From Mycobacterium sp. BK086 (GTDB lineage: Bacteria > Actinomycetota > Actinomycetes > Mycobacteriales > Mycobacteriaceae), in NCBI GenBank assembly GCA_004362315.1, contig SNWL01000009.1:62001-126000 (forward strand): a DNA stretch of 64,000 nt. Direction: 5' to 3'. Positions 44,343 to 54,508 of the stretch are shown piece after piece. The notes beneath the pieces are model-generated. The model saw nothing but the letters and a program-made list of their open reading frames with translations. It ran no database searches and was not told the DNA's origin. Every line of letters begins with the position of its first letter. Position 1 is the stretch's first letter. Position numbers and translations under genes: made by a program.

Positions 44343-45547
44343 GTCCGGCGTTCTCCTACCGGCTGCGCACGGCGCGGCCGCTGGTGTGTGTCGACGATTA
44401 TCGGCAGGCGGCGCTGCGTGCGCTGCCGAAGATGGTGTGGGCCTATCTCGACGGCGGCGCCGAGGACGAGCGCACGCTGCGTGCCAATCGGGACGCATTC
44501 TTGAAATGGGTTTTGCGGCAACGCGTTCTGGCGGGCAACGCGACTGTCGATACGTCGGTGACGCTGGGTGGTGAACGCCTGGACCTGCCGGTGTTGTTGG
44601 CGCCCACCGGATTGGCAGGCCTGGCGCACTGGTCGGGTGAGCTGGCCGGCGCTCGCGCTGCCGAGCGTGCCGGTACCCGACTGATCTTGAGCACGGCGTC
44701 GTCGTATTCGATCGAAGAGGTGGCCCACGGCACCGACGCCGATCACTGGTTCCAGCTGTATCCGTGGGGTGACCGCGCCGTACCCGGTTCGTCGTTCATG
44801 GATTCGATGCTCGACCGTGCCCGCGACTGCGGCTACCGGACAGCGGTCGTCACCGTCGATGTTCCGGTGCAGGGCAACCGGATCGGGGAACGACGCACCG
44901 GGATGGGGCACCCGCCGATCCTCACTCCGCGCCGCATCGCCGACGCGGCGATCCGGCCCCGGTGGTGGTACGGGCTGCTGAGGTATCGCCGGATGACGAT
45001 GCGCAGCATCACCGAGGTCCGCGGCGCGGCGGGAGCGGTGGAATCGGTGGCTCTGCACAGCCGCCAGATCCGCCCGGACATCAGCTGGCGGGACGTGGCG
45101 TCATTACGTGACCGCTGGGACGGACCCTTTGTGGTCAAGGGCATCCTGGATCCCGCCGACGCCGTTCGCGCGGTCGACGACGTGGGCGCGACCGGGGTGG
45201 TGGTCTCCAATCACGGTGGGCGACAGCTCAATGCGGCGACTCCGTCACTGGATGCCTTGCCCGCCATCGCCGATGCCGTCGGCGACCGGGCGTCGGTTCT
45301 GCTGGACGGCGGAATCCGGTGTGGCACCGATGTGGTCACCGCCCTGGCACTGGGTGCCGACGCGGTGCTGATCGGGCGGCCGTTCCTCTACGGCCTTGCC
45401 GTCGGGGGTGAGGCCGGGGTCAGGGCCGTACTGGACATCCTGGGTGCCGAGATCAGGCAGACGCTGCTGTTGATGGGGGTTGCGGCCATAGGCGATCTGG
45501 GGCGTGAGCACGTGACGTTGAGTCATGATGGGTGGCATGCGCCTTAG
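44339..45547 (+). CDS. FMN-dependent alpha-hydroxyacid dehydrogenase (lactate dehydrogenase/mycofactocin-type family)
   Basis: TIM-barrel FMN enzyme of 402 residues oxidising an alpha-hydroxyacid to a ketoacid. K267 in FVVKGIL and the active-site H292 with R295 in SNHGGRQLN are present, with FMN phosphate residues in LLDGGIRCGTDV and IGRPFLYG. It resembles LldD/MftD-like enzymes; no mycofactocin genes adjoin it. Overlap ATGA with the cyclase gene makes a two-gene operon. The start at 44339 is supported by this overlap; the long upstream frame is a shadow. Confidence 0.9.
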   Translation: MSPAFSYRLRTARPLVCVDDYRQAALRALPKMVWAYLDGGAEDERTLRANRDAFLKWVLRQRVLAGNATVDTSVTLGGERLDLPVLLAPTGLAGLAHWSGELAGARAAERAGTRLILSTASSYSIEEVAHGTDADHWFQLYPWGDRAVPGSSFMDSMLDRARDCGYRTAVVTVDVPVQGNRIGERRTGMGHPPILTPRRIADAAIRPRWWYGLLRYRRMTMRSITEVRGAAGAVESVALHSRQIRPDISWRDVASLRDRWDGPFVVKGILDPADAVRAVDDVGATGVVVSNHGGRQLNAATPSLDALPAIADAVGDRASVLLDGGIRCGTDVVTALALGADAVLIGRPFLYGLAVGGEAGVRAVLDILGAEIRQTLLLMGVAAIGDLGREHVTLSHDGWHAP

Positions 45548-45848
45548 TCGAATGATCCCGCAAGCCGCGCTCGTGATTGCACTGGCCGCTCTCCCGATCG
45601 GGGTGGCCTCGGCCGAGCCGCTGCAACAGCAGTGTGAGGCCCGGGGCCCGCAGCAGATCGACATCCTCAACGGCCGGCTCAGCTGCGACCAGGCCTATCA
45701 GGTTGTCGGCGGCTTCGACTTCCAGGGCGAGAAGTACCAGGACGTCCTCGGTTTCACCTGCTACACCGGCAACGCGATGACACTGCCGACGGTGCTGTCA
45801 TGTGTTTCGCCTGACGCGGAATTCGCCGTCAATCAACTGCCCCAGTGA
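45525..45848 (+). CDS. Small secreted protein
   Basis: Protein of 107 residues with a signal peptide ending VASAEPL (about 31) and a mature domain of about 76 residues with four cysteines (QQCEARG, LSCDQAY, FTCYTG, LSCVSP). No family recognised. The start is uncertain (45525 or ATG 45537); either overlaps the preceding dehydrogenase gene. Ends just before a long hairpin terminator. Confidence 0.7.
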   Translation: MMGGMRLSRMIPQAALVIALAALPIGVASAEPLQQQCEARGPQQIDILNGRLSCDQAYQVVGGFDFQGEKYQDVLGFTCYTGNAMTLPTVLSCVSPDAEFAVNQLPQ

Positions 45849-45858
45849 TTGCGCGTTG

Positions 45859-45910
45859 AGTCAGAACTGAGAGCGACGATTTCGTCGAAATCTCGCTCTC
45901 AGGTCTGACT
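45859..45910. terminator. Long near-perfect stem-loop
   Basis: A 52-nt inverted repeat with arms beginning AGTCAGA and ending TCTGACT. It pairs nearly completely, with one A/G mismatch and a single-base bulge. It lies between convergent genes ending at 45848 and 45921, so it is expected to terminate both. Confidence 0.75.
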
Positions 45911-45920
45911 GAACGAACTC

Positions 45921-47405
45921 CTAAGGCCGCACGCCGATCGTCTTCATGTTCAGGTACTCCCGGTAGCCCTCGTCACCATTGCGGTGGCCGAGCCCGCTCT
46001 GCTTGGTGCCGCCGAACGGGCTGGTGATCCCGAAGAACGAGTGGCCGTTGGTGGTGACGCTGCCGGTGCGCAGCCGCAGCGCGATGTTGAGCGCGCGCTC
46101 GTCGTCCCCGCTGGTGACATCGCCGGACAGGCCGTAGATGGTGTTGTTGGAGATCTCGACGGCCTCGTCGTCGGTGTCGTAGGGCGTCACGGTGATCACC
46201 GGACCGAAGATCTCGGTCTGGGCGATCTCCGACGTGGGGTCGACGTCGGCGAGCAGGGTCGGCTGCACGTAATACCCCGTCGGCAGGTTCTCCGGGATGC
46301 CGCCGCCGGTGATCAGCCGGGCGCCGTCGGCGATACCCGATTGGATCAAGCCGAGGGTTTTCTCGCGCTGCGCGGCACTGATCTGCGGGCCCTGCAGGTT
46401 GCCAGGGGTCCACGGGTCGCCGACCGGGAAGTTCGCCATCATGGTCTTGAGGATTTCCAGACCTTCGTCATAACGGCTGCGCGGCAACAGGACTCGGCTG
46501 CTCAGGATGCAGCTCTGACCGGACATCACGCAGGCGAACATCGCCGCCATCGGTAGGCACGCGTTGAAATCCGCGTCGTCGCAGACGATGTGCGTCGACT
46601 TGCCGCCGAGCTCGAGCAGGGTCTTCTTGACCGTCGAGGCGCCGGCGGCCACGATCGCCCGGCCGGTGGCGGTGGAACCGGTGAAGGTGATCATGTCCAC
46701 CCGCGGATCGGCGGACAGGGCCGCGCCCACCTCGTTCGCGTTGGAGGTGACGACGTTGAACACCCCGGCCGGGATGTCGGTCTTCTCGGCGATGATCCGG
46801 CCGAGCTCGGTGCCCGACCACGGCGTCAGCTGTGCCGGCTTGAGCACCACGGTGTTGCCGGCCATCAGCGCCGGGATCGTCTCGGCGATGTTGAGGTAGA
46901 ACGGGACGTTCCACGGCGTGATCGCGCCGACGACGCCCACCGGGTCGTACTGAATCTTGCGCCGCGCCGGGCCCATCTGGGTCTCGTGGATCCCGGTGTC
47001 CACCAGGTAGTCGAAGTTCTTGCCGTGCTCGGCCCAGTGCTTCACCTCGGCGATCGGGCTCTCGATCTGGGAGCCGCTGACCGAGACCGGACACCCGACC
47101 TCGGTGATCACGATGCGCCGCAGCCGTTCCTGCTCCTCGGTCAGCGCTTCGTGCAGCTGGTTGAGGCAGTGGTAGCGGAAGTCCAGATCGCGCGACCAGT
47201 CGGTTGTATCGAATGCCCGCCGCGCAGCGGCGGTGGCCCGCTCGATATCGGTGACGGTGCCGTCGGTGGCCTGACCGACGACCTCCTCGGAGGCCGGGTG
47301 GACGACGTCGAACGTCGCCCCGGAGTCGGTGAACCGCAGTTCGCCGTCGATGAGCATCCGCTGCTCGCCGGCGAGCACACCCGTGTCAGCGTCGACATTG
47401 GTCAT
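45921..47405 (-). CDS. Aldehyde dehydrogenase
   Basis: NAD(P)-dependent aldehyde dehydrogenase, 494 residues. E265 in LELGGKS and catalytic C299 in SGQSCIL are present, with PWNVPF and FTGSTATGR for cofactor binding. Diverges from a DUF1330 gene; the 15-bp repeat GAGAACCTGATTCTC (47449-47463) lies between. This ties it to the same regulon as the FadD/FadE/Ech operon at 54.5 kb. Substrate unknown. Confidence 0.92.
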   Translation of the reverse strand: MTNVDADTGVLAGEQRMLIDGELRFTDSGATFDVVHPASEEVVGQATDGTVTDIERATAAARRAFDTTDWSRDLDFRYHCLNQLHEALTEEQERLRRIVITEVGCPVSVSGSQIESPIAEVKHWAEHGKNFDYLVDTGIHETQMGPARRKIQYDPVGVVGAITPWNVPFYLNIAETIPALMAGNTVVLKPAQLTPWSGTELGRIIAEKTDIPAGVFNVVTSNANEVGAALSADPRVDMITFTGSTATGRAIVAAGASTVKKTLLELGGKSTHIVCDDADFNACLPMAAMFACVMSGQSCILSSRVLLPRSRYDEGLEILKTMMANFPVGDPWTPGNLQGPQISAAQREKTLGLIQSGIADGARLITGGGIPENLPTGYYVQPTLLADVDPTSEIAQTEIFGPVITVTPYDTDDEAVEISNNTIYGLSGDVTSGDDERALNIALRLRTGSVTTNGHSFFGITSPFGGTKQSGLGHRNGDEGYREYLNMKTIGVRP

Positions 47406-47448
47406 TGCATTTACCCCTAGTGGCGTGGAAACCTGTCACTCGAAATAC

Positions 47449-47463
47449 GAGAACCTGATTCTC
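47449..47463. promoter_or_regulatory. GAGAA-N5-TTCTC operator (site 1)
   Basis: GAGAACCTGATTCTC: inverted repeat with 5-base arms and 5-base spacer, in the divergent promoter of the aldehyde dehydrogenase and DUF1330 genes. Identical layout to the sites at 54511, 59589 and 61274. Confidence 0.65.
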
Positions 47464-47479
47464 ACACGAGAGGAACGGC

Positions 47480-47764
47480 ATGGCCAAGGGGTATGTCATC
47501 TTGACCGAAGAAATTCATGACCCGGAGGGCATGAAGGCCTACGGCAAAGCCGCGGGTGCCGCGATGGGTGGCGTCAAAGTCGTTGCCGTCGACGCCAATC
47601 CGCAAGTGCTAGAAGGCAACTGGCACGGCCACCAGACCGTGGTGCTGGAGTTCGAATCGGTCGAAGCCGCGCACGCGTGGTACGACTCGGACGCCTACAA
47701 GGCCGCGCGCGAGCTGCGCCAGGCCGCCGCCAACACCAACGCGGTGATCCTCTCCGGCTTCTGA
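47480..47764 (+). CDS. DUF1330-family protein
   Basis: Small ferredoxin-like-fold (dimeric alpha-beta barrel) protein of 94 residues, recognised by GYVILTEEIHDPEGMKAYGK at the start and EFESVEAAHAWYDSDAYKAA. The family has no firmly known activity. Divergent from the aldehyde dehydrogenase and convergent with the CoA-transferase subunit (4 bp apart). Shares the GAGAA-N5-TTCTC site. Confidence 0.88.
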   Translation: MAKGYVILTEEIHDPEGMKAYGKAAGAAMGGVKVVAVDANPQVLEGNWHGHQTVVLEFESVEAAHAWYDSDAYKAARELRQAAANTNAVILSGF

Positions 47765-47768
47765 TCGC

Positions 47769-48434
47769 CTAGCCGGCGAGCTCGACGGTCAGCTCCGGTT
47801 CGGTGGCCGCGATGACGTCATCGGCGCTGACGCCCGGAGCCACCTCACGCAGCACCAGCGTGCCGTCACCGACGACGTCGATGATGCCGAGGTTGGTGAT
47901 GATGCGGTCGACGACGCCGACGCCGGTGAGCGGCAGTGAGCACTGCTTCACGATCTTGGGGTTGCCTGCGCGGTCGGTGTGTTCCATCAGCACGATCACC
48001 CGGGCCGCCCCGTGCACCAGGTCCATCGCGCCGCCCATGCCCTTGACCATCTTTCCGGGCACCATCCAATTGGCGAGGTCGCCGGTCGCCGACACCTCCA
48101 TGCCGCCGAGCACCGCGGTGTCGATGTGGCCACCGCGGATCATCCCGAACGACAGTGCCGAATCGAAGAACGCCGCACCGGCATTCACGGTGACGGTCTC
48201 CTTGCCAGCGTTGATCAGATCGGCGTCGACCGCATCTTCGGTGGGGTAGGGCCCGGTGCCCAGGATCCCGTTCTCCGAGTGCAGCGTCACGCGCACATCG
48301 GCGCCCAGGTAGTTCGGGATCAGCGTGGGCAACCCGATGCCGAGGTTGACGTATTCGCCGTCGATCATCTCCGCCGCGGCGCGGGCCGCCATCTGGTCGC
48401 GGGTCCACCCTGCCGGGGCTGCTGCGTCAGTCAT
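47769..48434 (-). CDS. 3-oxoacid CoA-transferase, beta subunit
   Basis: Subunit B of a two-subunit class I CoA-transferase, 221 residues. The active-site Glu is E54 in [28 protein letters not shown] is typical. With subunit A it transfers CoA between an acyl-CoA donor and a 3-oxoacid (succinyl-CoA:3-oxoacid or 3-oxoadipate type). ATG 48434 shares its A with the TGA of subunit A; the longer frame to 48611 is unlikely. Confidence 0.92.
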   Translation of the reverse strand: MTDAAAPAGWTRDQMAARAAAEMIDGEYVNLGIGLPTLIPNYLGADVRVTLHSENGILGTGPYPTEDAVDADLINAGKETVTVNAGAAFFDSALSFGMIRGGHIDTAVLGGMEVSATGDLANWMVPGKMVKGMGGAMDLVHGAARVIVLMEHTDRAGNPKIVKQCSLPLTGVGVVDRIITNLGIIDVVGDGTLVLREVAPGVSADDVIAATEPELTVELAG

Positions 48435-49198
48435 CAGTTCGCTTCCTGTGCCGAGCGGACGGTTCGCTTCTCGATGCGTTTGTCTTGGGTTCCGGTGTGC
48501 ACGATGCGCGAGATGAACACACCCGGCAGATGCACCGTCGCCGGGTCGATCTCGCCCGGCTCGACGAGCTCCTCGACCTGGGCGATGGCGATGCGGCCTG
48601 CCATCGCGCACAACGGGTTGAAGTTCATCGCCGAGCGGTTGAAGACCAGGTTGCCGTCGGTGTCGCCGCGCAGGGCGTGCACGAGCGCGAAGTCTGCATT
48701 GATCGATTCTTCGAGGACGTAGCGCTTCTCGCCGAACACGCGGGTTTCCTTGGGGGGCGAGGCGATTGCCACCGAGCCATCCTCGGCGTAGCGCCAGGGC
48801 AGCCCACCGTCGGAGACCACGCTGCCGACGCCGGCCGGGGTGTAGAAGGCGGGGATCCCGGCGCCACCGGCGCGAAGCCGCTCGGCCAGGGTGCCCTGCG
48901 GGGTCAGTTCGACCTCGAGCTCACCGGCGAGGTATTGCCTGGCGAATTCCTTGTTCTCCCCGACATATGACGCGGTGATGCGGCGGATACGCCTGTCGGA
49001 CAGCAGAATTCCCAGCCCGTAGTCGTCGACGCCGCAGTTGTTGGAGAACACCTCCAGATCGGTCACGCCCGCGTCGAGCAGCGCCTGGATCAGCTTGTCG
49101 GGAATCCCACACAGGCCGAACCCGCCGACGGCCAACCTGGCGCCGCTCGGGATATCGGCGACCGCGCTGGCGGCCGACTCATACACCTTCGAAGTCAT
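48434..49198 (-). CDS. 3-oxoacid CoA-transferase, alpha subunit
   Basis: Subunit A of the same transferase, 254 residues: [10 protein letters not shown] (about 24-33) and NNCGVDDYG are the family CoA-binding glycine region. The ATG at 49198 has GGGAAGGGACG upstream. It diverges from an IclR regulator with the CTACT-N5-AGTAG repeat (49257-49271) between them, the layout seen for beta-ketoadipate (Pca) genes, though no other aromatic-pathway genes are present here. A ketone-body or 3-oxoacid catabolic role is equally likely. Confidence 0.92.
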   Translation of the reverse strand: MTSKVYESAASAVADIPSGARLAVGGFGLCGIPDKLIQALLDAGVTDLEVFSNNCGVDDYGLGILLSDRRIRRITASYVGENKEFARQYLAGELEVELTPQGTLAERLRAGGAGIPAFYTPAGVGSVVSDGGLPWRYAEDGSVAIASPPKETRVFGEKRYVLEESINADFALVHALRGDTDGNLVFNRSAMNFNPLCAMAGRIAIAQVEELVEPGEIDPATVHLPGVFISRIVHTGTQDKRIEKRTVRSAQEAN

Positions 49199-49256
49199 CG
49201 TCCCTTCCCAAAGCCAGGGGGCGTCCACTCTGTAAACGCACACTTTTGGTGGGTAT

Positions 49257-49271
49257 CTACTCAACAAGTAG
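49257..49271. promoter_or_regulatory. CTACT-N5-AGTAG inverted repeat between CoA-transferase and IclR
   Basis: Perfect 5-base arms, 5-base spacer, in the divergent CoA-transferase/IclR promoter. A likely IclR binding site (inference). Confidence 0.5.
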
Positions 49272-49376
49272 TGCTCTGAGCAGTCAACCACTCACGGCAA
49301 TCCGGCGCGAAGATGTTCGCAGTGCGATAGCCGATCGCGCCAGTGTCCATCTGATGAACGCCTAGGATCGCCTCTT

Positions 49377-50144
49377 GTGACCGCCCGCCCGGATCGATCG
49401 CCCGTGGTCGCGCGGGTCGCCGCGCTGCTGGGTGCGGTCAGTGCCGCCGAGCCCGCGGGCGCGTCCACCACCGAGTTGGGAAAGGTCGCAGGCCTGGCCC
49501 GCCCTACCGCACACCGGCTGCTCACCTCGCTGGCCGAGGTGGGGTTGGTCGATCGCGACGCCAGGAGCGGCCGCTGGACGTTGGGTCCGGAGATGTATCT
49601 GCTGGGTGCGGTCGCGGCCAACCGGTACGACGTCAGCGGACAGGCTCGGGACGTGGTGAACCGGCTCGCCGCCGAGACCGGCGAGAGTGCGTTTCTGTCC
49701 GCACGCCGCGGCGACGAGACCGTCTGCATCCTGTCCGTGGAGGGCAGCTTCCCGTTGCGCTCGCACGTCCTGCGCGAGGGCATTCGGTTCCCCCTCGGTG
49801 TCGCCTCGGCCGGGCTGGCCATCCTGAGCCACCTGCCCGCCGGAGAGGTCGACGACTACTTCTCCCGTGCCCGCCCGGCGGCGGACTGGGGCGCCGATCA
49901 CAGCGAAGAATCGATCCGGGCCAGGATCGAGGCGACCCGGATCACCGGTTACGCGGTGAATCCGGCCTTGATCGTGGAAGGGAGCTGGGGGATCGGCGCG
50001 GCGGTGTTCGACCAGAACGGCCGACCGTCCTGGGCCTTGAGCCTCACGGGCGTCGAAACGCGGTTCAAGGCCGACCGCAGGCACGAACTGGGGACCCTGT
50101 TGCTCGAGGCGGCGCACCGGCTGTCCGGGCGGCTCCGCTCCTAG
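49377..50144 (+). CDS. IclR-family transcriptional regulator
   Basis: Regulator of 255 residues: N-terminal winged HTH (about 20-70; TTELGKVAGLARPTAHRLLT) and C-terminal IclR effector domain with SFPLRSHVLREG and ASAGLAILSHLP. Starts with GTG. Divergent from the CoA-transferase genes it probably controls, and upstream of the mutase operon by 93 bp, which has its own promoter. Effector unknown; IclR proteins of this type often sense aromatic or oxoacid intermediates. Confidence 0.9.
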   Translation: MTARPDRSPVVARVAALLGAVSAAEPAGASTTELGKVAGLARPTAHRLLTSLAEVGLVDRDARSGRWTLGPEMYLLGAVAANRYDVSGQARDVVNRLAAETGESAFLSARRGDETVCILSVEGSFPLRSHVLREGIRFPLGVASAGLAILSHLPAGEVDDYFSRARPAADWGADHSEESIRARIEATRITGYAVNPALIVEGSWGIGAAVFDQNGRPSWALSLTGVETRFKADRRHELGTLLLEAAHRLSGRLRS

Positions 50145-50199
50145 GGGGGCGTCACCAGCGACTTCCGCCGAAACTGCACACGACTTGCCCAAAGCGGTA

Positions 50200-50228
50200 T
50201 TGGCATTCTCTTAAACTGCAAGTACGGT
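50200..50228 (+). promoter_or_regulatory. SigA-like promoter giving a probably leaderless mutase mRNA
   Basis: A -35-like TTGGCA (50200-50205) and -10-like TACGGT (50223-50228) with 17-bp spacing. The -10 ends 8 bases before the ATG at 50237, so the transcript would begin at or next to the start codon, and no ribosome-binding site is present. Confidence 0.5.
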
Positions 50229-50236
50229 ATCCAGCG

Positions 50237-51813
<1,577 letters not shown>

Positions 51814-51814
<1 letters not shown>

Positions 51815-52215
51815 TGAGCGCCCGCATCCTCGTTGCCAAGCCCGGCCTCGACGGACATGATCGCGGCGCCAAGATCGTCGCCCGTGCCCTGCGCGACGCC
51901 GGCTTCGAGGTCATCTTCACCGGCATCCGGCAACGCATTGAGGACATCGTGTCGATCGCCCTGCAGGAAGACGTTGCCGTCGTGGGGCTTTCGATCCTGT
52001 CGGGTGCCCATCTTGCGCTGACCCAGCGCACCGTCGACGCGTTGCGCGCTGCCGATGCCGGCGACATTGCCGTCATCGTCGGTGGCACCATTCCGCTGAG
52101 TGACGTGCCCAAACTCATGGAAGTGGGTGCGGCCGCGGTATTTCCGACCGGGACGTCGCTGGACACGCTTGTGCGCGATGTCCGTGCGCTGACCTCAGAA
52201 CAGGTGGCCGAGTAG
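51814..52215 (+). CDS. B12-binding small subunit of acyl-CoA mutase
   Basis: Cobalamin-binding Rossmann-like domain of 133 residues. The base-off motif DxHxxG is seen as D13-G-H15-D-R-G18, with H15 the cobalt ligand; SILSGAH and VIVGGTIP supply the other binding loops. GTG start shares its G with the TAG of the large subunit gene, ensuring equal synthesis. Together the two genes form a complete heteromeric mutase. Confidence 0.93.
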
Positions 52216-53172
52216 ATGCGTCTTGGTGTGATGATCGGTGCCGAGCGGGGCGACATGGCCCGCAAGGTGAAGAAGCTGATCGCCGATATCGAGTGGGCCG
52301 ATGCGGCGGGACTGTGCACCGCGTGGATGCCGCAGGTGCCCGATGACTTCGATCTGCTGAGCATGGTCGCCTTGATGGCGTCGCACAGCACGCGCATCGA
52401 ACTCGGTACCGCCGTGGTACCGCTGCAGGCACAGCATCCTATTGCGCTTGCCCGCCAAGCCCTTTCGGTGCATGCCATCTCCAACGGGCGGCTGGCGCTC
52501 GGCGTCGGCCCGTCGCATCACTGGATCATCCGGGACATGCTCGGCCTTCCCTACGACAAGCCGGCTGCCTACACCCGTGACTATCTGCAGGTCTTCAACG
52601 CGGCGATCTCCGGGCCCGGTCCGGTCGACGTCGAGAACGACAGCTTCACCGTCCACAACCCGACCGCACTTGGGGCCGAGACGAAGATGCCGGTACTGGT
52701 GGCCGCACTGGGCCCGGTGATGCTGCAGATCGCCGGTGAGCATGCCGACGGCACCACGCTCTGGATGGCCGACGAGAAGGCCATCGGCGAGCACATCGCT
52801 CCCAAGATCAACAAGGCGGCCGCCGAGGCCGGCAAGCCCGCGCCGCGCATCGTCGCCGGTATCCCGGTCACCTTGTGCGCCAATTCCGAGATCGACGCGG
52901 CCAAGGAACGGGCCAATCGCATTCTGGCCGAGGCCGAGACGTCGCCCAATTATCAGAAGCTGTTGGATCGCGGTGACGCCCGCGATGTCGGTGACCTCTG
53001 CGCGGCCGGCGATGAAGAGTCAATCCTCAAGCGGTTCAAACAGTTCGCCGACGCGGGTGTGACCGATCTGTCGGTGCGGTTGCTGCCGATCGGCGAGACC
53101 CGCGATGAGCTGGTGGCGTCGAAATACCGGACCCGCGAGGTGATTTCCCAGCTCGTCGACCAAGTGCGATGA
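52216..53172 (+). CDS. LLM-class flavin oxidoreductase (probably F420-dependent)
   Basis: Luciferase-like monooxygenase-fold protein of 318 residues: MRLGVMIGAERGDMARKV at the start, LGTAVVPLQAQHPIALARQA and a phosphate-binding SNGRLALGVGPSHHW region. In mycobacteria this subfamily usually uses F420. The ATG directly follows the mutase small subunit stop, with no gap. A reductive or oxidative step on the mutase substrate or product is likely but unspecified. Confidence 0.85.
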   Translation: MRLGVMIGAERGDMARKVKKLIADIEWADAAGLCTAWMPQVPDDFDLLSMVALMASHSTRIELGTAVVPLQAQHPIALARQALSVHAISNGRLALGVGPSHHWIIRDMLGLPYDKPAAYTRDYLQVFNAAISGPGPVDVENDSFTVHNPTALGAETKMPVLVAALGPVMLQIAGEHADGTTLWMADEKAIGEHIAPKINKAAAEAGKPAPRIVAGIPVTLCANSEIDAAKERANRILAEAETSPNYQKLLDRGDARDVGDLCAAGDEESILKRFKQFADAGVTDLSVRLLPIGETRDELVASKYRTREVISQLVDQVR

Positions 53173-54206
53173 AGGCTCCGCTCGCGGGCGTTCGTATCCT
53201 CGAAGTCGGCACCATGCTGGCCGGTCCGTACGCCACGATGCTGCTCGCCGACCTCGGCGCGCAGGTGATCAAGATCGAGCCGCCCGGTGGGGAGATCTCC
53301 CGTCAGGTCTCCGACAGCTACTTCGCCAGCCTGAACCGCAACAAGCGCAGCGTGTGCCTGGACCTGGCATCCGACGCCGGACAGCGGCGGCTGGCCGAGC
53401 TGGTCGCGGAATCCGATGCGCTGCTGGTCAATATGAAGCCCTCGGTGATCAAGCGCTTCGGCCTGACCTACGATGCGCTGCGAGCGCACAACGACAAGAT
53501 CGTGTGCGTCGCTCTGACCGGGTACGGGCTCGACGGCGGCGACGATCCGGCGTTCGACTACGTGATCCAGGCGGCGACCGGAGTGGCCGCGATGACCGGC
53601 GACCCCGAGGCCCCGCCCACCCTGCCGGGCTACTCGTCAGCCGACAACTCCACCGGATTGACCGCTGCGCTGGGACTTCTCGCGATGATCGTCTCCGGCG
53701 AGGGCGGGCAGGTCGACGTGTCACTGCGCGACGTGATGTTCTCGCAGCTGAACTACCGGGCCTCGGCGTACCTCAACGACGGGGTACATCCGCGCCGGCA
53801 TCCGTTCGGCGCCCATTCGTTTTATGTTCCGGCCCAACTGTTTCCGACCGCGGACGGGTACCTGGCGCTGTTCGTCACCCACGACGGATTCTGGAAGACC
53901 TTCGCCGCCGAGGCCGGTATCGAGGGCTTCCCGACGATGGCTGAACGGTCGGCGAACCGCGACGAGGTGCTCGCGATCGTGACTGCCGCGCTGTCCGCCG
54001 ATACCGCGGTGGGCTGGGAGGCCCGGTTGCGTCCCTTGGGTATTCCGGCTGCCGCCGTGCGATCGCTACCCGACGCCCTCGAGGCGACGCCGGAAGTCAC
54101 CGTGACGGCGGGGGAGTACCGACTGGTCGGTAGTCCGGTGCGGGTGGTGGGGTATCAACCCGACTACCGGCCGCCACCGGCCCTCGACGAATTTCAGTCG
54201 TCGTAG
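53169..54206 (+). CDS. Type III (CaiB/BaiF) CoA-transferase or alpha-methylacyl-CoA racemase-like
   Basis: CoA-transferase III family protein of 345 residues, slightly shorter than the usual 380-400. N-terminal GVRILEVGTMLAGPYATMLL and the CoA-binding LNRNKRSVCLDL are typical; D130 in PAFDYVIQAATG is the probable catalytic Asp. Such enzymes transfer CoA to acids or racemise 2-methylacyl-CoAs, either of which would fit a mutase pathway. The start overlaps the previous gene (ATGA). The 3' end overlaps the oppositely oriented ferredoxin gene by 13 bp. Confidence 0.88.
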   Translation: MKAPLAGVRILEVGTMLAGPYATMLLADLGAQVIKIEPPGGEISRQVSDSYFASLNRNKRSVCLDLASDAGQRRLAELVAESDALLVNMKPSVIKRFGLTYDALRAHNDKIVCVALTGYGLDGGDDPAFDYVIQAATGVAAMTGDPEAPPTLPGYSSADNSTGLTAALGLLAMIVSGEGGQVDVSLRDVMFSQLNYRASAYLNDGVHPRRHPFGAHSFYVPAQLFPTADGYLALFVTHDGFWKTFAAEAGIEGFPTMAERSANRDEVLAIVTAALSADTAVGWEARLRPLGIPAAAVRSLPDALEATPEVTVTAGEYRLVGSPVRVVGYQPDYRPPPALDEFQSS

Positions 54207-54466
54207 CTCAGCGTCACGTCGGTTTCGGGCACGCCCTGGCAGGTGAGCACGAGCCCGTCGTCGACCTCGCCCTCGTCGAGCACCTCGTTGACCCGCATCT
54301 TCACCGAGCCGTCGGTGACAGTCGCGATACACGTGCCGCAGTTGCCGGCCTCGCAGCTGTAGGGCGGGCTCATGCCGGCCCGGCGGGCGCTTTCCAGGAT
54401 GGTGTCGCCCTCATTGACGGGCACCGTCACGGTCTTGCCGTCCAGCGTGATGGTCGCCGTGGCCAT
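54194..54466 (-). CDS. [2Fe-2S] ferredoxin
   Basis: Plant-type ferredoxin of 90 residues; cluster ligands are visible in CEAGNCGTC (three cysteines, spacing Cx4CxxC) and LTCQG. Likely electron donor for a P450 or Rieske oxygenase, none of which is adjacent; candidates in the window are the P450 at 42157 and the Rieske at 22279. It diverges from the ligase gene across the GAGAA-N5-TTCTC site at 54511. Its 3' end overlaps the convergent CoA-transferase gene. Confidence 0.92.
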   Translation of the reverse strand: MATATITLDGKTVTVPVNEGDTILESARRAGMSPPYSCEAGNCGTCIATVTDGSVKMRVNEVLDEGEVDDGLVLTCQGVPETDVTLSYDD

Positions 54467-54508
54467 CTACTTCTCTCCTCGCGTTTTGAGCACTATCATT
54501 CTACCCAG

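Noticed and set aside
47769..49198. Assigning the CoA-transferase as pcaIJ of the beta-ketoadipate pathway
   Set aside because: No other pca genes are present in the window; the IclR neighbour alone is not enough.
50145..50236. Cobalamin riboswitch upstream of the mutase genes
   Set aside because: Only 92 bp are available, no B12-box-like sequence was seen, and the promoter appears leaderless.
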